DNA of 41,111 nt, taken from positions 1-41,111 of the IMG/VR virus record IMGVR_UViG_3300025289_000055. One strand, 5' to 3'. Of this stretch, positions 14,856-22,701 are shown in pieces. Position numbers and translations under genes: made by a program. Source of the DNA: a virus. The notes below the pieces were generated by a model. That model was not told the DNA's origin. It saw only the letters and a program-made list of their open reading frames with translations, and searched no databases. Numbering within the stretch: the first letter of the stretch is position 1; each line of letters starts with the position of its first letter.

Positions 14856-15769
14856 TGGACCGTCAGGAGCTTAACCATCGCATATATAGAGCCTGTTTTT
14901 GGCTTACTAAAAATGAATGCGCTCATGGTGGTGTGGCTGGAGACCAAGGCGGACTGCCCTACCCGGAAGTATCTGGGTATCTAATACCCGCTATGCTTGT
15001 ATTTGGCCTAGACGCTATGGCCTACCGTTCTGCCGATTGGTTAATAGATACTCAATGTCTAAAGTGCGGCGGCTGGCCCGGATGGAAAGAGAACAATTGT
15101 GAGAATGGGGGAGAATGCAGAGCCTTTGATACGTCTGCCGTTGTAGAGGGGTTGATGTACATAAGACAAAAGAATAATCTGATTACAGATAGATACTACC
15201 AGGCAATAAATACAGCCATAGATTGTTTGCTATCAATGCGTATTACTACGGACCAATCCTTGCAGTATATAGGCGTATCCAAAGCTGGAACATCCATGCA
15301 GGCATATAATCTTCGAAGTGCATCAATATTAAATGGCGGATATAGCGCATGGGCGCATCGTATTAGCAATACGAGGTGGGCATTTAACAACCCGGAAAGA
15401 ATACATTATATAGCCTATGCCTTGGAGGGCCTAAAAAAGATAGGACTTATGGATGAACATGAAAAAGTATTAAGCCAGCTAAGAGGACTACCCAGACCCT
15501 TTAATTGGTCCTATTATAGCGGTCCTGATGGATCAATACTTCCAACACAAACTGCTCTTTGTACTGTGGGTAACTTTCAAATGGCAATACAGCTTAATGA
15601 TGTTGAATTATTCGATTGGGCAGCTAGATCACAAACATCGGGTGGAGGATTTCCCTCTACACTTAATGGTAATTCTGTAACTAACGGTATGGAGATAGAT
15701 GAAATCTCTTGGCCCATTAAGTATTTCCTTGAGGGAGCTACATATTTCTATGGGGCGGGATTAAAATGA
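14855..15769 (+). CDS. alpha/alpha-toroid-like protein of sugar cluster
   Basis: A 304-residue protein with a GTG start at 14855 overlapping the previous stop; GAGG lies at a suitable distance. Repeated helix pairs with GG-containing turns (GGLPYPEVSGYLIPAM, QCLKCGGWPGW, LNGGYSAWAHR, GGGFPST) point to an alpha/alpha toroid, the fold of six-hairpin glycosidases and terpenoid cyclases. A Cys-rich patch (CLKC, then CENGGEC) may bind metal. Relatives with this GGLPYPEVSGY style occur in polysaccharide gene clusters, as far as I can recall. A role as glycan hydrolase, lyase or epimerase is possible; the catalytic residues cannot be assigned. Confidence 0.5.
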   Translation: MDRQELNHRIYRACFWLTKNECAHGGVAGDQGGLPYPEVSGYLIPAMLVFGLDAMAYRSADWLIDTQCLKCGGWPGWKENNCENGGECRAFDTSAVVEGLMYIRQKNNLITDRYYQAINTAIDCLLSMRITTDQSLQYIGVSKAGTSMQAYNLRSASILNGGYSAWAHRISNTRWAFNNPERIHYIAYALEGLKKIGLMDEHEKVLSQLRGLPRPFNWSYYSGPDGSILPTQTALCTVGNFQMAIQLNDVELFDWAARSQTSGGGFPSTLNGNSVTNGMEIDEISWPIKYFLEGATYFYGAGLK

Positions 15770-16620
15770 ACAGCGATATAAAAGTACTCGAACGAGAGCA
15801 TAGCGCATTCGATGTTAGCATAGATGCCTGGAAACGGGATAAGCCTCATGGCATTAGCGGATTGTTTCGCCTAAAGGATGAGGGACAATTCATGGAAGCG
15901 GCAATACTCTCGCATCTTCCCTGGCTAGATGAGGCCGTATTATTGGTACAGGAATCTAAAGATAATACCATTGACAAGGCCGTTGATCTACGTAACCGCT
16001 TTCCCAGTAAGATACGCATAGAGTGCTATCCATTTAATGTACATCCAATAGGGTCACAAGGGCATTTTGACTCACCAGATAATTCCGTATATACTATGAC
16101 GCATCTTACAAACTACGGAATTTCCATGTGCAGATACTCATGGGTAGCCAAGATAGAGGGCGACGTAATAGCTCTACCTACTTTTCAGCTAATTAAGGAC
16201 CTTGTTGATATGTTTCCGAATGAGCTACATCATTATGGAAGGGTAGGATTAAATCTTGCCGGACCAAACCTAGATATGATCTCTATGACTAATCCAAGGA
16301 ATGCGGGGTGGGATGAGTCTGTGTTCAATAATAAACCAGATTTCCATTGTGTGAAATCGGGTAAGTGGGAAAGTATAAATATGTCCGACTTTAGGAATGA
16401 CCCCGGTGTAATGTACTGCCCAGGCTTTAGCTTTATACACACAAAAAGATGTAAAGTCGGTAAGACGCCGGGATTAGAAGCATGGGCACCCTTTACAGAG
16501 GAGAATACTAGAAAGGCTTTGGAGGCATATGGCAGAGAACATCCCTATCCAGGTGGAGATAAAGATTATTGCCCCGCCTTTATTTTCGACGGAGACTGGA
16601 GGAAATACCTGCCCTACTGA
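15766..16620 (+). CDS. glycosyltransferase-like protein (GT-A fold)
   Basis: A 284-residue protein. The start GISGLFRLKDEGQFMEAAILSHLPWLDEAVLL, then QESKDNTIDKAVDL, matches the N-terminal nucleotide-binding half of GT2-like enzymes that begin with an SxxxRxKDEG motif. KIEGDVIA at about residues 128-135 is in the place of the metal-binding DxD. The C-terminal half has FSFIHTKR and PYPGGDKDYCPAF, possible acceptor-site elements. It starts at ATGA overlapping the toroid gene. It probably transfers a sugar within the same pathway. Donor and acceptor are unknown. Confidence 0.7.
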   Translation: MNSDIKVLEREHSAFDVSIDAWKRDKPHGISGLFRLKDEGQFMEAAILSHLPWLDEAVLLVQESKDNTIDKAVDLRNRFPSKIRIECYPFNVHPIGSQGHFDSPDNSVYTMTHLTNYGISMCRYSWVAKIEGDVIALPTFQLIKDLVDMFPNELHHYGRVGLNLAGPNLDMISMTNPRNAGWDESVFNNKPDFHCVKSGKWESINMSDFRNDPGVMYCPGFSFIHTKRCKVGKTPGLEAWAPFTEENTRKALEAYGREHPYPGGDKDYCPAFIFDGDWRKYLPY

Positions 16621-16813
16621 GGAGCAAGAGCTTGATAGAATTATGCATGCTATAGAGAGGTTTGGGGACAAATGCTCTTGCGAAGCCGTAATGATAAAAG
16701 TTATAAAAAGGACCGACGGTGTTATAGAATATGTCTATACACTTTCTTCTATGCATATGTGTCCAGAACATGGGACCCAATCTACATTTGTTATTGAATA
16801 TGGTATCGAATGA
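16529..16813 (+). CDS. small Cys/His protein overlapping glycosyltransferase gene
   Basis: A 94-residue protein. It has CSC (about residues 49-51) and CPEH (about 78-81), a possible zinc site. ATG 16529 has GGAGG just upstream but makes a 92-base overlap with the glycosyltransferase gene, long for this genome. ATG 16643 would give a 56-residue protein that keeps all the Cys and His residues but lacks a ribosome site. Function unknown. Confidence 0.4.
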   Translation: MAENIPIQVEIKIIAPPLFSTETGGNTCPTEEQELDRIMHAIERFGDKCSCEAVMIKVIKRTDGVIEYVYTLSSMHMCPEHGTQSTFVIEYGIE

Positions 16814-16814
16814 C

Positions 16815-17036
16815 ATGCGCATAACTATATGCAAATTAGGAATACATAAATGGGTCAGGCTGTGGCCTGCAAGACCGGGGTATAGGTTCTGTTTCCACTG
16901 TGCAAAGGCCCAGATGCAGGTAGATTCCTATCTCAGTGGTGGAAGTAGTTTTGAAACTTTGGATAGCGTGGAAGACCTTGTTAGGCGTTTTCGTGCCATT
17001 AGGCATTATGATATAATGGGATATAAGCATGGCTGA
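16815..17036 (+). CDS. zinc-ribbon miniprotein, DUF1660-like
   Basis: A 73-residue protein. The start ICKLGIHKW, followed by RPGYRFCFHC, is the pattern of small phage zinc-ribbon proteins such as DUF1660 (Cys, His, then CxxC). ATG 16815 places this motif at the N-terminus as in relatives; ATG 16800 is an in-frame alternative. No clear ribosome site is visible for either, so translation may be coupled to the gene ending at 16813. Function unknown. Confidence 0.5.
   Translation: MRITICKLGIHKWVRLWPARPGYRFCFHCAKAQMQVDSYLSGGSSFETLDSVEDLVRRFRAIRHYDIMGYKHG
17009..17017 (+). promoter_or_regulatory. extended -10 promoter candidate
   Basis: TGATATAAT: a perfect -10 hexamer (17012-17017) with TGn. No clear -35 is present. 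It lies 12 bases before the ATG at 17029, so a transcript would have little or no leader and would mainly serve the genes from 17309 on. Confidence 0.3.
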
Positions 17037-17307
17037 AAAGGGACATAACTATTTCTTTGGGGGGTGGCCTGAGGCACCCTGGAAAAGGGAAAAGCTAGAT
17101 ATGGTAAAATATATAGATCAGGAATGTGGGGAAATAGCCTTCTTCAAGACAGGCATACCGTGGTCATTTGGCGACCCTATTTACGCTAGTGATGTAGTTC
17201 TGTTGGATGGTACTACACCCGATCAATTTTCCCCCATTGTATGCGGATCATGTGGTAGGCATTTGAATATTCTTGAATTACGTTATGAGCCTACTAGAGG
17301 AGATTAG
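17029..17307 (+). CDS. zinc-knuckle protein, unknown function
   Basis: A 92-residue protein. It has an aromatic N-terminus (HNYFFGGWPEAPWKRE) and a C-terminal CGSCGRHLNILEL, a zinc-knuckle-like CxxC with nearby His; a further Cys occurs at about residue 33. It is not recognised. It overlaps the preceding gene by 8 bases and leads into the next at a one-base gap. Confidence 0.45.
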   Translation: MAEKGHNYFFGGWPEAPWKREKLDMVKYIDQECGEIAFFKTGIPWSFGDPIYASDVVLLDGTTPDQFSPIVCGSCGRHLNILELRYEPTRGD

Positions 17308-17308
17308 T

Positions 17309-17491
17309 ATGTCAAGGCCGACCGAAAAATGGGAGCGTAGAGAAAAGAAAATAGAGAAGCGCCGAAGAGGCATGGTAGTAGACGGCAAGAGCGTTAAGCT
17401 ACTAGAGGAGCTTTCAGATAAGCGTACCTTAGACATACTTAAGAAAAAGGATGATAGATTTGAGGGCAAATCTATTGGCAAAGAGGAATAG
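17309..17491 (+). CDS. small highly charged helical protein
   Basis: A 60-residue protein with alternating Lys/Arg/Glu blocks (EKWERREKKIEKRRRG and KRTLDILKKKDDR), predicted helical, with no Cys. ATG 17309 is chosen because AGAGGAGA precedes it. A longer frame from 17273 overlaps the previous gene without a ribosome site. Function unknown. Confidence 0.45.
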   Translation: MSRPTEKWERREKKIEKRRRGMVVDGKSVKLLEELSDKRTLDILKKKDDRFEGKSIGKEE

Positions 17492-17495
17492 TATT

Positions 17496-18278
17496 GTGAA
17501 TTCATCCAGTCTCGAAAAATATGATCTAACTAATAAGCCATGGTCATCCGGCGGTACGGCGCTTGTTATAGGCAATGGTCCATCTGCCAATATATTTTTC
17601 AAACAATTTCCTTGGTTATTTCAAAAACTTAAAAAGAGTTTTCCTGGTGGGTATAGTATAATAAGAATATTTATTTGTAATGATATAAGTAAACTACCAA
17701 AAGAAACGGCTAAAAAATTTGGGGATGCCTACAGGCCCTATACTACCCTAGTAGCCGTGTCTACCGCCTTTAATGATATTGACTACACACGAAAAGTATT
17801 ACATACCAATATGGCTAATCATGTTATTTCTAGTACAGAAACGTTTGATACCATTAGAGAGGTTATGTTAGAGGACGGGGGTCTAAAAAATTCCCTACGT
17901 TGGCATTCAGTATATGGTGTGGAGGAAAGTCCCATATCGTTTAACATGCGTCCACCTTTTTGTAGTTTTGCTATGTCACATTTAGTTACGTTTCAATTTA
18001 TAGCTATGACTAATTTTAGCAACGTACTGTTGGCAGGTTTTGATCTTGGGTATAAGCCATTGAACGCAGATGGAACCGACCCTAACCATTTTAGTAGTAA
18101 TTACTGGGGAGAGGATAAAATAGATAAGTTCACCACAGAGTATCTTAAGAGAATGGAAGAGGATCAGATGATTGCTCATTCTATGGTTTACGCCAACATG
18201 AAACGCAGAGGGATAAATGTATACAATACTACAAGAGGCCCATTGGATGCCTTTTATGGGGAGACGAGCATATGGTAG
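17496..18278 (+). CDS. DUF115/MptE-like Rossmann protein
   Basis: A 260-residue protein starting at GTG 17496 behind AGAGGA. The glycine loop ALVIGNGPSAN (G26 to S30) is the hallmark of DUF115/MptE-like proteins. Later, FCNDIS-like (IFICNDISKL) and VLLAGFDLGYKP segments also fit. Family knowledge: members include archaeal 6-hydroxymethylpterin pyrophosphokinase and bacterial Maf proteins that transfer nonulosonic acids such as pseudaminic acid to flagellin. Among glycosyltransferase genes, the Maf-like sugar-transfer role is more likely here. The motif resemblance supports the family but not the substrate. Confidence 0.65.
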   Translation: MNSSSLEKYDLTNKPWSSGGTALVIGNGPSANIFFKQFPWLFQKLKKSFPGGYSIIRIFICNDISKLPKETAKKFGDAYRPYTTLVAVSTAFNDIDYTRKVLHTNMANHVISSTETFDTIREVMLEDGGLKNSLRWHSVYGVEESPISFNMRPPFCSFAMSHLVTFQFIAMTNFSNVLLAGFDLGYKPLNADGTDPNHFSSNYWGEDKIDKFTTEYLKRMEEDQMIAHSMVYANMKRRGINVYNTTRGPLDAFYGETSIW

Positions 18279-19075
18279 GCTATGATCCCCGGTATAGGAT
18301 AGCAGTCATTATACCTAACTATAATATGCCAGAAGCGGCAGATGCAATAGTAGGTAGGATTAGGGCCAGTAGCGACGAGAGAATGTACGACCTCTTTTTA
18401 GTGGATAATGGCTCTGACCTAGTGGCCCCAGCTAAAAATACTACTGTCCTTTTGCCCACAAATTGTCAAACTACGGGCGCTATTCTTTGTGGAATGGCAG
18501 CAGCAGACCGGCATGTTAGAGATAATAAGTTAGAGCATGATTATATTGCTTATTGGATAATAATTACTAGCACTACACTATTGGAAGACACAGACTACAT
18601 TTCCTTTGGTATAAATTTAATGTCTACCAATAAAAATTTTGTTGGGCTCATGCCGACACTTACCGTAAAAAGTACGTCCGCATGGAAACATTTATTTACT
18701 AGAAAAGCTAATGCGGCATATCCCCGTAAGGTATTTTTAAGGTATGTTTGGATGCTGGATAATATAGCTACATTCTGGAGAAAGGATTGGCTAGATAGTA
18801 TAGGCAGGTTTGACCCAAAACTTACATATGCCTGGGGCATAGACCTGGAAGCCAGCTACTTAGCTAGACAACAAAATAAGGCACTGTTAGTTAGTGATTG
18901 GTTAAACGTAACTAAAACTACTGATATTGGGTATTACATGAGTAGAATGAATATGTCTGCTGATGATCGTAGAACAAAGGCTTATGCTAATATGAAAGAA
19001 ATACTTAGTCAAAGGTACGGCCCGGATTGGGAATACAAGATGAGAAACGAAAACGTAAAAGAGGAATGGAGATAA
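18272..19075 (+). CDS. family 2 glycosyltransferase
   Basis: A 267-residue GT-A protein. IAVIIPNYNMPEAADAIV, then YDLFLVDNGSD, is the classical GT2 nucleotide-sugar-binding start. TTGAILCGMAAADRHV follows, as in GT2 enzymes. In the middle, FDPKLTYAWGIDLEASYLA resembles the acceptor-site ED/DxE region. A canonical DxD is not obvious (IIITSTTLLED is in its place), which is a departure from the family. It overlaps the DUF115-like gene by 7 bases. Confidence 0.78.
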   Translation: MVGYDPRYRIAVIIPNYNMPEAADAIVGRIRASSDERMYDLFLVDNGSDLVAPAKNTTVLLPTNCQTTGAILCGMAAADRHVRDNKLEHDYIAYWIIITSTTLLEDTDYISFGINLMSTNKNFVGLMPTLTVKSTSAWKHLFTRKANAAYPRKVFLRYVWMLDNIATFWRKDWLDSIGRFDPKLTYAWGIDLEASYLARQQNKALLVSDWLNVTKTTDIGYYMSRMNMSADDRRTKAYANMKEILSQRYGPDWEYKMRNENVKEEWR

Positions 19076-19079
19076 AAGA

Positions 19080-19952
19080 ATGATACAGGATGACACCATA
19101 GAGGGCGGAGAGCTTAGACCAATAGTAGTACAATGCCCGCACTGTCTAGGTAAAATACCGCTTGAGATTAGACGGCCACACAATCTTGAAGACTCTGTAG
19201 TACTGGCAAACGGAGAGCGTAAGAATAGCATGGAGCTTTCTATTTTGTGTGTTACTAAGGCCGAAAAACGTACAGAGCCGTTTCTACTTAAGATGAGGAA
19301 TGCCGCAACCACTCTAGGCGCTCAGCTTGTATTAGCCTTCGATAGTATTGACGGCTCAGATAACCTTTCAAGATGCTATGAGTATGCTGATATGACCGCT
19401 ATTATGAAGTCATCTGGATACGTAGAAAGTATCCTACAAGAGGCTCATAGGTTCTGTCAGGGAACATGGATTCTTAGAATAGACGATGACGAGGAAATAT
19501 CTCCAGCGATGATGGAATGGCTCAAAAATAGGGAGTACATGATTGGAGGATCGCAAATATGGAGCTTCCCTACGGCGGCATTGTGGCCTGATGATATGCA
19601 CTTTATTACCAATCCGCCGCTGTGGCCCGACTACCACCCACGTTTATTTACTTGGAGATATAAGGACTGGAGGGAGGATGTGCATGCCGGAGCGCCCTAC
19701 GGCTTAGGAACAACGGCTCCGGTATCTATATTGCACCATAAATATATCGTAAAATCGTTTGAGGAAAGAGTAAAGATTTACGAAGAACGGGATGTTGCGA
19801 AGATGGGCGATAACGCATATGCACACATGCCCTTTACCCTTCCTGAGAGGTTCTTCAAGAGCATGAATGTCCTACAGGTAGCCAGGGGCAGGGTTGACAA
19901 TGCCGATTCTATTTGTAATGCTGGACAGAATACGGAAATCGTGCTAATATAG
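19080..19952 (+). CDS. glycosyltransferase with N-terminal zinc knuckle
   Basis: A 290-residue protein. CPHC at about residues 19-22 sits in an N-terminal extension of ~50 residues. The GT-A domain then begins with ELSILCVTKAEKR. RIDDDEEIS at about residues 137-145 supplies the metal-binding acidic motif of GT2 enzymes. YHPRLFTWRYKDWREDVHAG is typical of the acceptor loop of GT2 relatives. The zinc knuckle may come from fusion with one of the CxxC miniproteins nearby; this is speculation. It is the last gene of the sugar block before the membrane protein. Confidence 0.72.
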   Translation: MIQDDTIEGGELRPIVVQCPHCLGKIPLEIRRPHNLEDSVVLANGERKNSMELSILCVTKAEKRTEPFLLKMRNAATTLGAQLVLAFDSIDGSDNLSRCYEYADMTAIMKSSGYVESILQEAHRFCQGTWILRIDDDEEISPAMMEWLKNREYMIGGSQIWSFPTAALWPDDMHFITNPPLWPDYHPRLFTWRYKDWREDVHAGAPYGLGTTAPVSILHHKYIVKSFEERVKIYEERDVAKMGDNAYAHMPFTLPERFFKSMNVLQVARGRVDNADSICNAGQNTEIVLI

Positions 19953-19976
19953 TAGTATCCTTATAAGGAGGAACAC

Positions 19977-20351
19977 ATGAATTTTGACGAGTTTGTGAAA
20001 GCACTTGCTCTGAATCTGGACACTGTTCTTGCCCTGTCGGCCTTTATGGCCCTTGGGGTAGGTGCAATTGTGCAGGCGCTCAAGGTCTTCCGGGTGGTTA
20101 AAACGGAGGAATGGGCAGGGCGGGCGGCTATGATTGTAGCAGGCGTAGAGGGCGTTCTAGTTGTCCTCGGATACGTTTTCCCCGCATTCGTGCCGTTTGG
20201 GTTGATCGTATACGGTACGGCCCTGTCAGCCGCAAGCTCCGGGCTAGGCTACAAGTATGTGGCAAAGCCAGGACTCGAAAAGCTCTTTGGAAACCTGTTC
20301 TCTGTTTCTGATTTGAATAACGAGCCGCTTGTTATTAAGAGCAAGAAATAA
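19977..20351 (+). CDS. membrane protein, holin candidate
   Basis: A 124-residue protein with three hydrophobic stretches: about residues 16-38, 49-68 and 70-90. The C-terminus is charged and ends in KSKK. Ribosome site AAGGAGG is near perfect, and the gene uses more GC-ending codons (ctg, gcc, gtc) than its neighbours, like the capsid gene, which suggests high expression. Size and topology suit a holin or other phage membrane protein. However, the endolysin lies on the other strand with its own small membrane partner. A stem-loop follows the stop codon. Function is uncertain. Confidence 0.45.
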   Translation: MNFDEFVKALALNLDTVLALSAFMALGVGAIVQALKVFRVVKTEEWAGRAAMIVAGVEGVLVVLGYVFPAFVPFGLIVYGTALSAASSGLGYKYVAKPGLEKLFGNLFSVSDLNNEPLVIKSKK

Positions 20352-20365
20352 TCTAGGGTACTCTA

Positions 20366-20389
20366 GGGCCGGTTGTAACAGACCGGCCC
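20366..20389 (+). terminator. GC-rich stem-loop after membrane protein gene
   Basis: GGGCCGGT (20366-20373) and ACCGGCCC (20382-20389) form a perfect 8-bp stem with loop TGTAACAG. It lies in the 63-base gap between the membrane protein and metallophosphoesterase genes. No T-run follows, so it may be an RNA-stabilising hairpin or a factor-assisted terminator. Confidence 0.5.
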
Positions 20390-20414
20390 AACCTAACTTA
20401 GGAGAAAACAAACA

Positions 20415-21233
20415 ATGAGTGATATACTAGAACCTACAGATGTCCAAGAAGATCAAGTAAAAGGCAAGAAGAGGCTATTGATTGTCTCTGACTTCCATTG
20501 TGGGCATGAGGTAGGTCTAACTCCACCTGACTGGAATGTTATGGTGGGACACAACGATCCTATGCATGAGTACAGAGAAATTTTGTATAATAGCTTTAGT
20601 AGAATGGTAAATTTGTATAGGCCGTTCGATGTGTGCGTTGCAAATGGGGACCTGATTGATGGACGTGGAGAGAAGTCAGGCTCTACAGAATTAATCGTTG
20701 TTGATCGCCTCAAGCAGGCTAAGATGGCGACCGATATCCTTAAGTTTATCAATGCTGATAAACTGTACATTACTAGAGGCACAGACTACCACGTAGGTAA
20801 TACCGAATCCTTTGAGGACATAGTAGCTGCCGATGCTGGCGCTCTTAGGATAGGGGATATAGTTAATTTGAATATCAATGGCACTATCTTTAACTTTAGG
20901 CATCACATAGGAAGCTCTCAGACTCCTATCGGTAGGGCTACCCCACTGGCTAGGGAGATCGTCTGGAACGAGTTATGGAATCTGCGCAAGGGTTTTGTTC
21001 TTGCTAATGTACAGGTACGATCTCATGTACATTATCATACCTATGTAGGGCAACCTAATCATGTTGCTCTGACTACGCCCGCTCTGCAAGGCTACGGTAC
21101 ACGCTATGGGGAACGTAGAATGAGCGGCATAATTGACTTTGGCATTACCGTTTTCGATATTGATGAGTATGGTAGATATACTTGGGGGTCTGAGATTGTA
21201 AACTTTCCTACTGTTGCACCAGAGATAGTGTAA
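20415..21233 (+). CDS. calcineurin-like metallophosphoesterase
   Basis: A 272-residue protein with the metallophosphoesterase metal ligands in order: SDFHCGH (D26, H28), ANGDLIDG (GDxxD), RGTDYH in place of GNHD/E, a lone His pair in FRHHIG, and SHVH in place of GHxH. The family hydrolyses phosphomonoesters or diesters with two metals. Phage members are often annotated as phosphoesterases or nucleases of unknown substrate. The first ~18 residues form an acidic extension. GGAG precedes the ATG at a 10-base spacing. The gene is flanked by stem-loops on both sides, which suggests it is expressed as its own unit. Confidence 0.75.
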   Translation: MSDILEPTDVQEDQVKGKKRLLIVSDFHCGHEVGLTPPDWNVMVGHNDPMHEYREILYNSFSRMVNLYRPFDVCVANGDLIDGRGEKSGSTELIVVDRLKQAKMATDILKFINADKLYITRGTDYHVGNTESFEDIVAADAGALRIGDIVNLNINGTIFNFRHHIGSSQTPIGRATPLAREIVWNELWNLRKGFVLANVQVRSHVHYHTYVGQPNHVALTTPALQGYGTRYGERRMSGIIDFGITVFDIDEYGRYTWGSEIVNFPTVAPEIV

Positions 21234-21269
21234 TGAATTGGCATAGAGTAAGCGTGCCAGAAGTTTTAC

Positions 21270-21291
21270 AGGGCGTCGATTGGGACGCCCT
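21270..21291 (+). terminator. terminator-like stem-loop
   Basis: AGGGCGTC (21270-21277) and GACGCCCT (21284-21291) form an 8-bp perfect stem with a 6-base loop, followed by TTC. It lies between the metallophosphoesterase stop and the ATG at 21314. The short T-run makes it a weak intrinsic terminator or attenuator. Confidence 0.55.
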
Positions 21292-21313
21292 TTCAGATAG
21301 AGAGGAGACTAAA

Positions 21314-21535
21314 ATGGCAGACGTTGTATTAGTAAGAGACCTGGCTACATACTTTGATAGAGACAGGAGTAGCTTTTCAAAACTTCTTAAGCGCAATGGA
21401 ATACAAACAGTAGAGGTTCTGGATGTAAAGACTGACCAGAAAGTTAAGGCTATTACTAAGGAGGATGCTATCAGGGTAGCAAAGCTCCTAGAGCCTGAGC
21501 ATGTTGTACTCGATCCTAGTGAGGTTTTAGAATAA
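21314..21535 (+). CDS. small putative DNA-binding protein
   Basis: A 73-residue protein. ATG 21314 is preferred: GAGGAG (21301-21306) precedes it, and a stem-loop lies just upstream. ATG 21233, overlapping the previous stop as TAATG, would give 100 residues but puts the stem-loop in coding sequence. LVRDLATYFDRDRSSFSKLLKRNGI looks like a helix-turn-helix, and TKEDAIRVAKLL is a second helical element as in MerR-like winged helices. The acidic C-terminus touches the next ATG (AATAATGG). It may be a small regulator. Confidence 0.5.
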   Translation: MADVVLVRDLATYFDRDRSSFSKLLKRNGIQTVEVLDVKTDQKVKAITKEDAIRVAKLLEPEHVVLDPSEVLE

Positions 21536-22176
21536 TGGCCGGAGACTATGTTCTTAGCTGTGTAAAGGGAATCAATGCCGATCTGTTTCCCCATATCCTA
21601 AAGCTATATGTGCCGGAAGGTTCTGTAGTGTTGGATGCTACCTATGGTCTGGGGGCCTTTTGGAAGAACGTAGATACAAGTAAATATGATCTATACAGGA
21701 ATGATAAACATTTAGGAAGAGGCACCTACCACTACGACCTAACAAAGCTCCCCGTAAATTGGGACAACTGGTTTAATGCCGTAGTACTTGATCCCCCATA
21801 TCTGTATGTAGGCGGATTTAGAACCTTGAAGGATAGCATAGATAAGGGCTACCAGAACGCCGCCAGAGCCCTTGTGGACGGAATCTATGGGGTTGCGGCA
21901 GTAGATGCCCTATATTATGCGGGCATGAAAGAGGCACATAGAGTACTGGACGCTAATGGTATTCTAATAGTCAAGTGTATGGATCAGGTAATGAGTGGAA
22001 AGCAGGAATGGGGGCATATCAAATACCATAACTATGGTACGGAGCTAGGCTTCAAGGCAGAAGATTTGTTTGTTCTAATGCAGAATGGGCAACCTACCAT
22101 GAGGCATAAGCCGGAACAACAAAAGCATGCTAGACGTAACCATTCGTACTTTCTTGTAATGAGGAAAAAGAAATGA
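21535..22176 (+). CDS. DNA methyltransferase with DPPY motif
   Basis: A 213-residue class I methyltransferase. Motif I is VVLDATYGLGAFW (V31-W43), and catalytic motif IV is DPPY at 86-89. ANGILIVKCMDQV and SYFLVMRKK are the usual later strands. DPPY is found in adenine-N6 and cytosine-N4 enzymes. There is no separate recognition domain, so the target site is unknown. This is a second DNA methyltransferase besides the NPPF enzyme at 10728; no cognate endonuclease is next to it. Protection of phage DNA from restriction is the likely role. Confidence 0.78.
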   Translation: MAGDYVLSCVKGINADLFPHILKLYVPEGSVVLDATYGLGAFWKNVDTSKYDLYRNDKHLGRGTYHYDLTKLPVNWDNWFNAVVLDPPYLYVGGFRTLKDSIDKGYQNAARALVDGIYGVAAVDALYYAGMKEAHRVLDANGILIVKCMDQVMSGKQEWGHIKYHNYGTELGFKAEDLFVLMQNGQPTMRHKPEQQKHARRNHSYFLVMRKKK

Positions 22177-22700
22177 TCTATAACGAGAAAAAGGATATAC
22201 TATTAGACCTTGTAGACCAATCGCCGGATGGGCTTGTCGTAGAGATAGGCTGCATTCGCTATGCATCCGAAATGAGCAGTGAGGGTTTCAGTACCTTCTA
22301 TCTTGCTAAATACTGCCATGTAAATGGCCGGGTGTTCAGGAGCTTTGATAATATTTTAGATCATGTAGAGTTAGCTAATAGCATACTAAAGGAACGGGGC
22401 CTGCCGGAATCTGTAGTATGCAAAGACGGTTTGTATGCATTAGAGGAATTACGGGACGGTGCAATAGGTTTTCTGTATTTGGACTCATCGGATAATCCAG
22501 TGGATACCCTAAATCAGTACCATGCAGCTAAGGATAAACTTGTGCATGGGTCTATCATATTGATAGACGATGCTCACACCTACTGGGCAGGGGAGTATGG
22601 AAAGGCAACATATCTTATCAATGAGCTTGGACTAGAGAATGTAGAGCTTGTTGATGTAGGCCAGTCATACCGATCCTGTATAGTGAGAAAGGGGATTTAG
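22173..22700 (+). CDS. class I methyltransferase-like protein
   Basis: A 175-residue Rossmann-fold protein. LVVEIGCIRYASEMSSEGFSTFYLAK is a motif I region (ExG), and GRVFRSFD is the second strand. GAIGFLYLDSSDNPVDTLNQY followed by GSIILIDDAHTYW matches the Methyltransf_24 pattern (LDxxHxY...GG...DD), with the usual His replaced. Members are O-methyltransferases acting on sugars or small molecules. It starts 4 bases before the end of the DNA methyltransferase gene. It may complete the glycan-decorating set. Confidence 0.6.
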   Translation: MIYNEKKDILLDLVDQSPDGLVVEIGCIRYASEMSSEGFSTFYLAKYCHVNGRVFRSFDNILDHVELANSILKERGLPESVVCKDGLYALEELRDGAIGFLYLDSSDNPVDTLNQYHAAKDKLVHGSIILIDDAHTYWAGEYGKATYLINELGLENVELVDVGQSYRSCIVRKGI

Positions 22701-22701
22701 A

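Noticed and set aside
19894-19921. TTGACA before the membrane protein gene
   Set aside because: The best -10 at the right distance (TAATGC) is poor, and the site is within coding sequence.
21233-21313. Upstream start (TAATG) giving a 100-residue protein
   Set aside because: A terminator-like stem-loop and a strong GAGGAG ribosome site favour ATG 21314, although coupling to the previous stop keeps the longer form possible.
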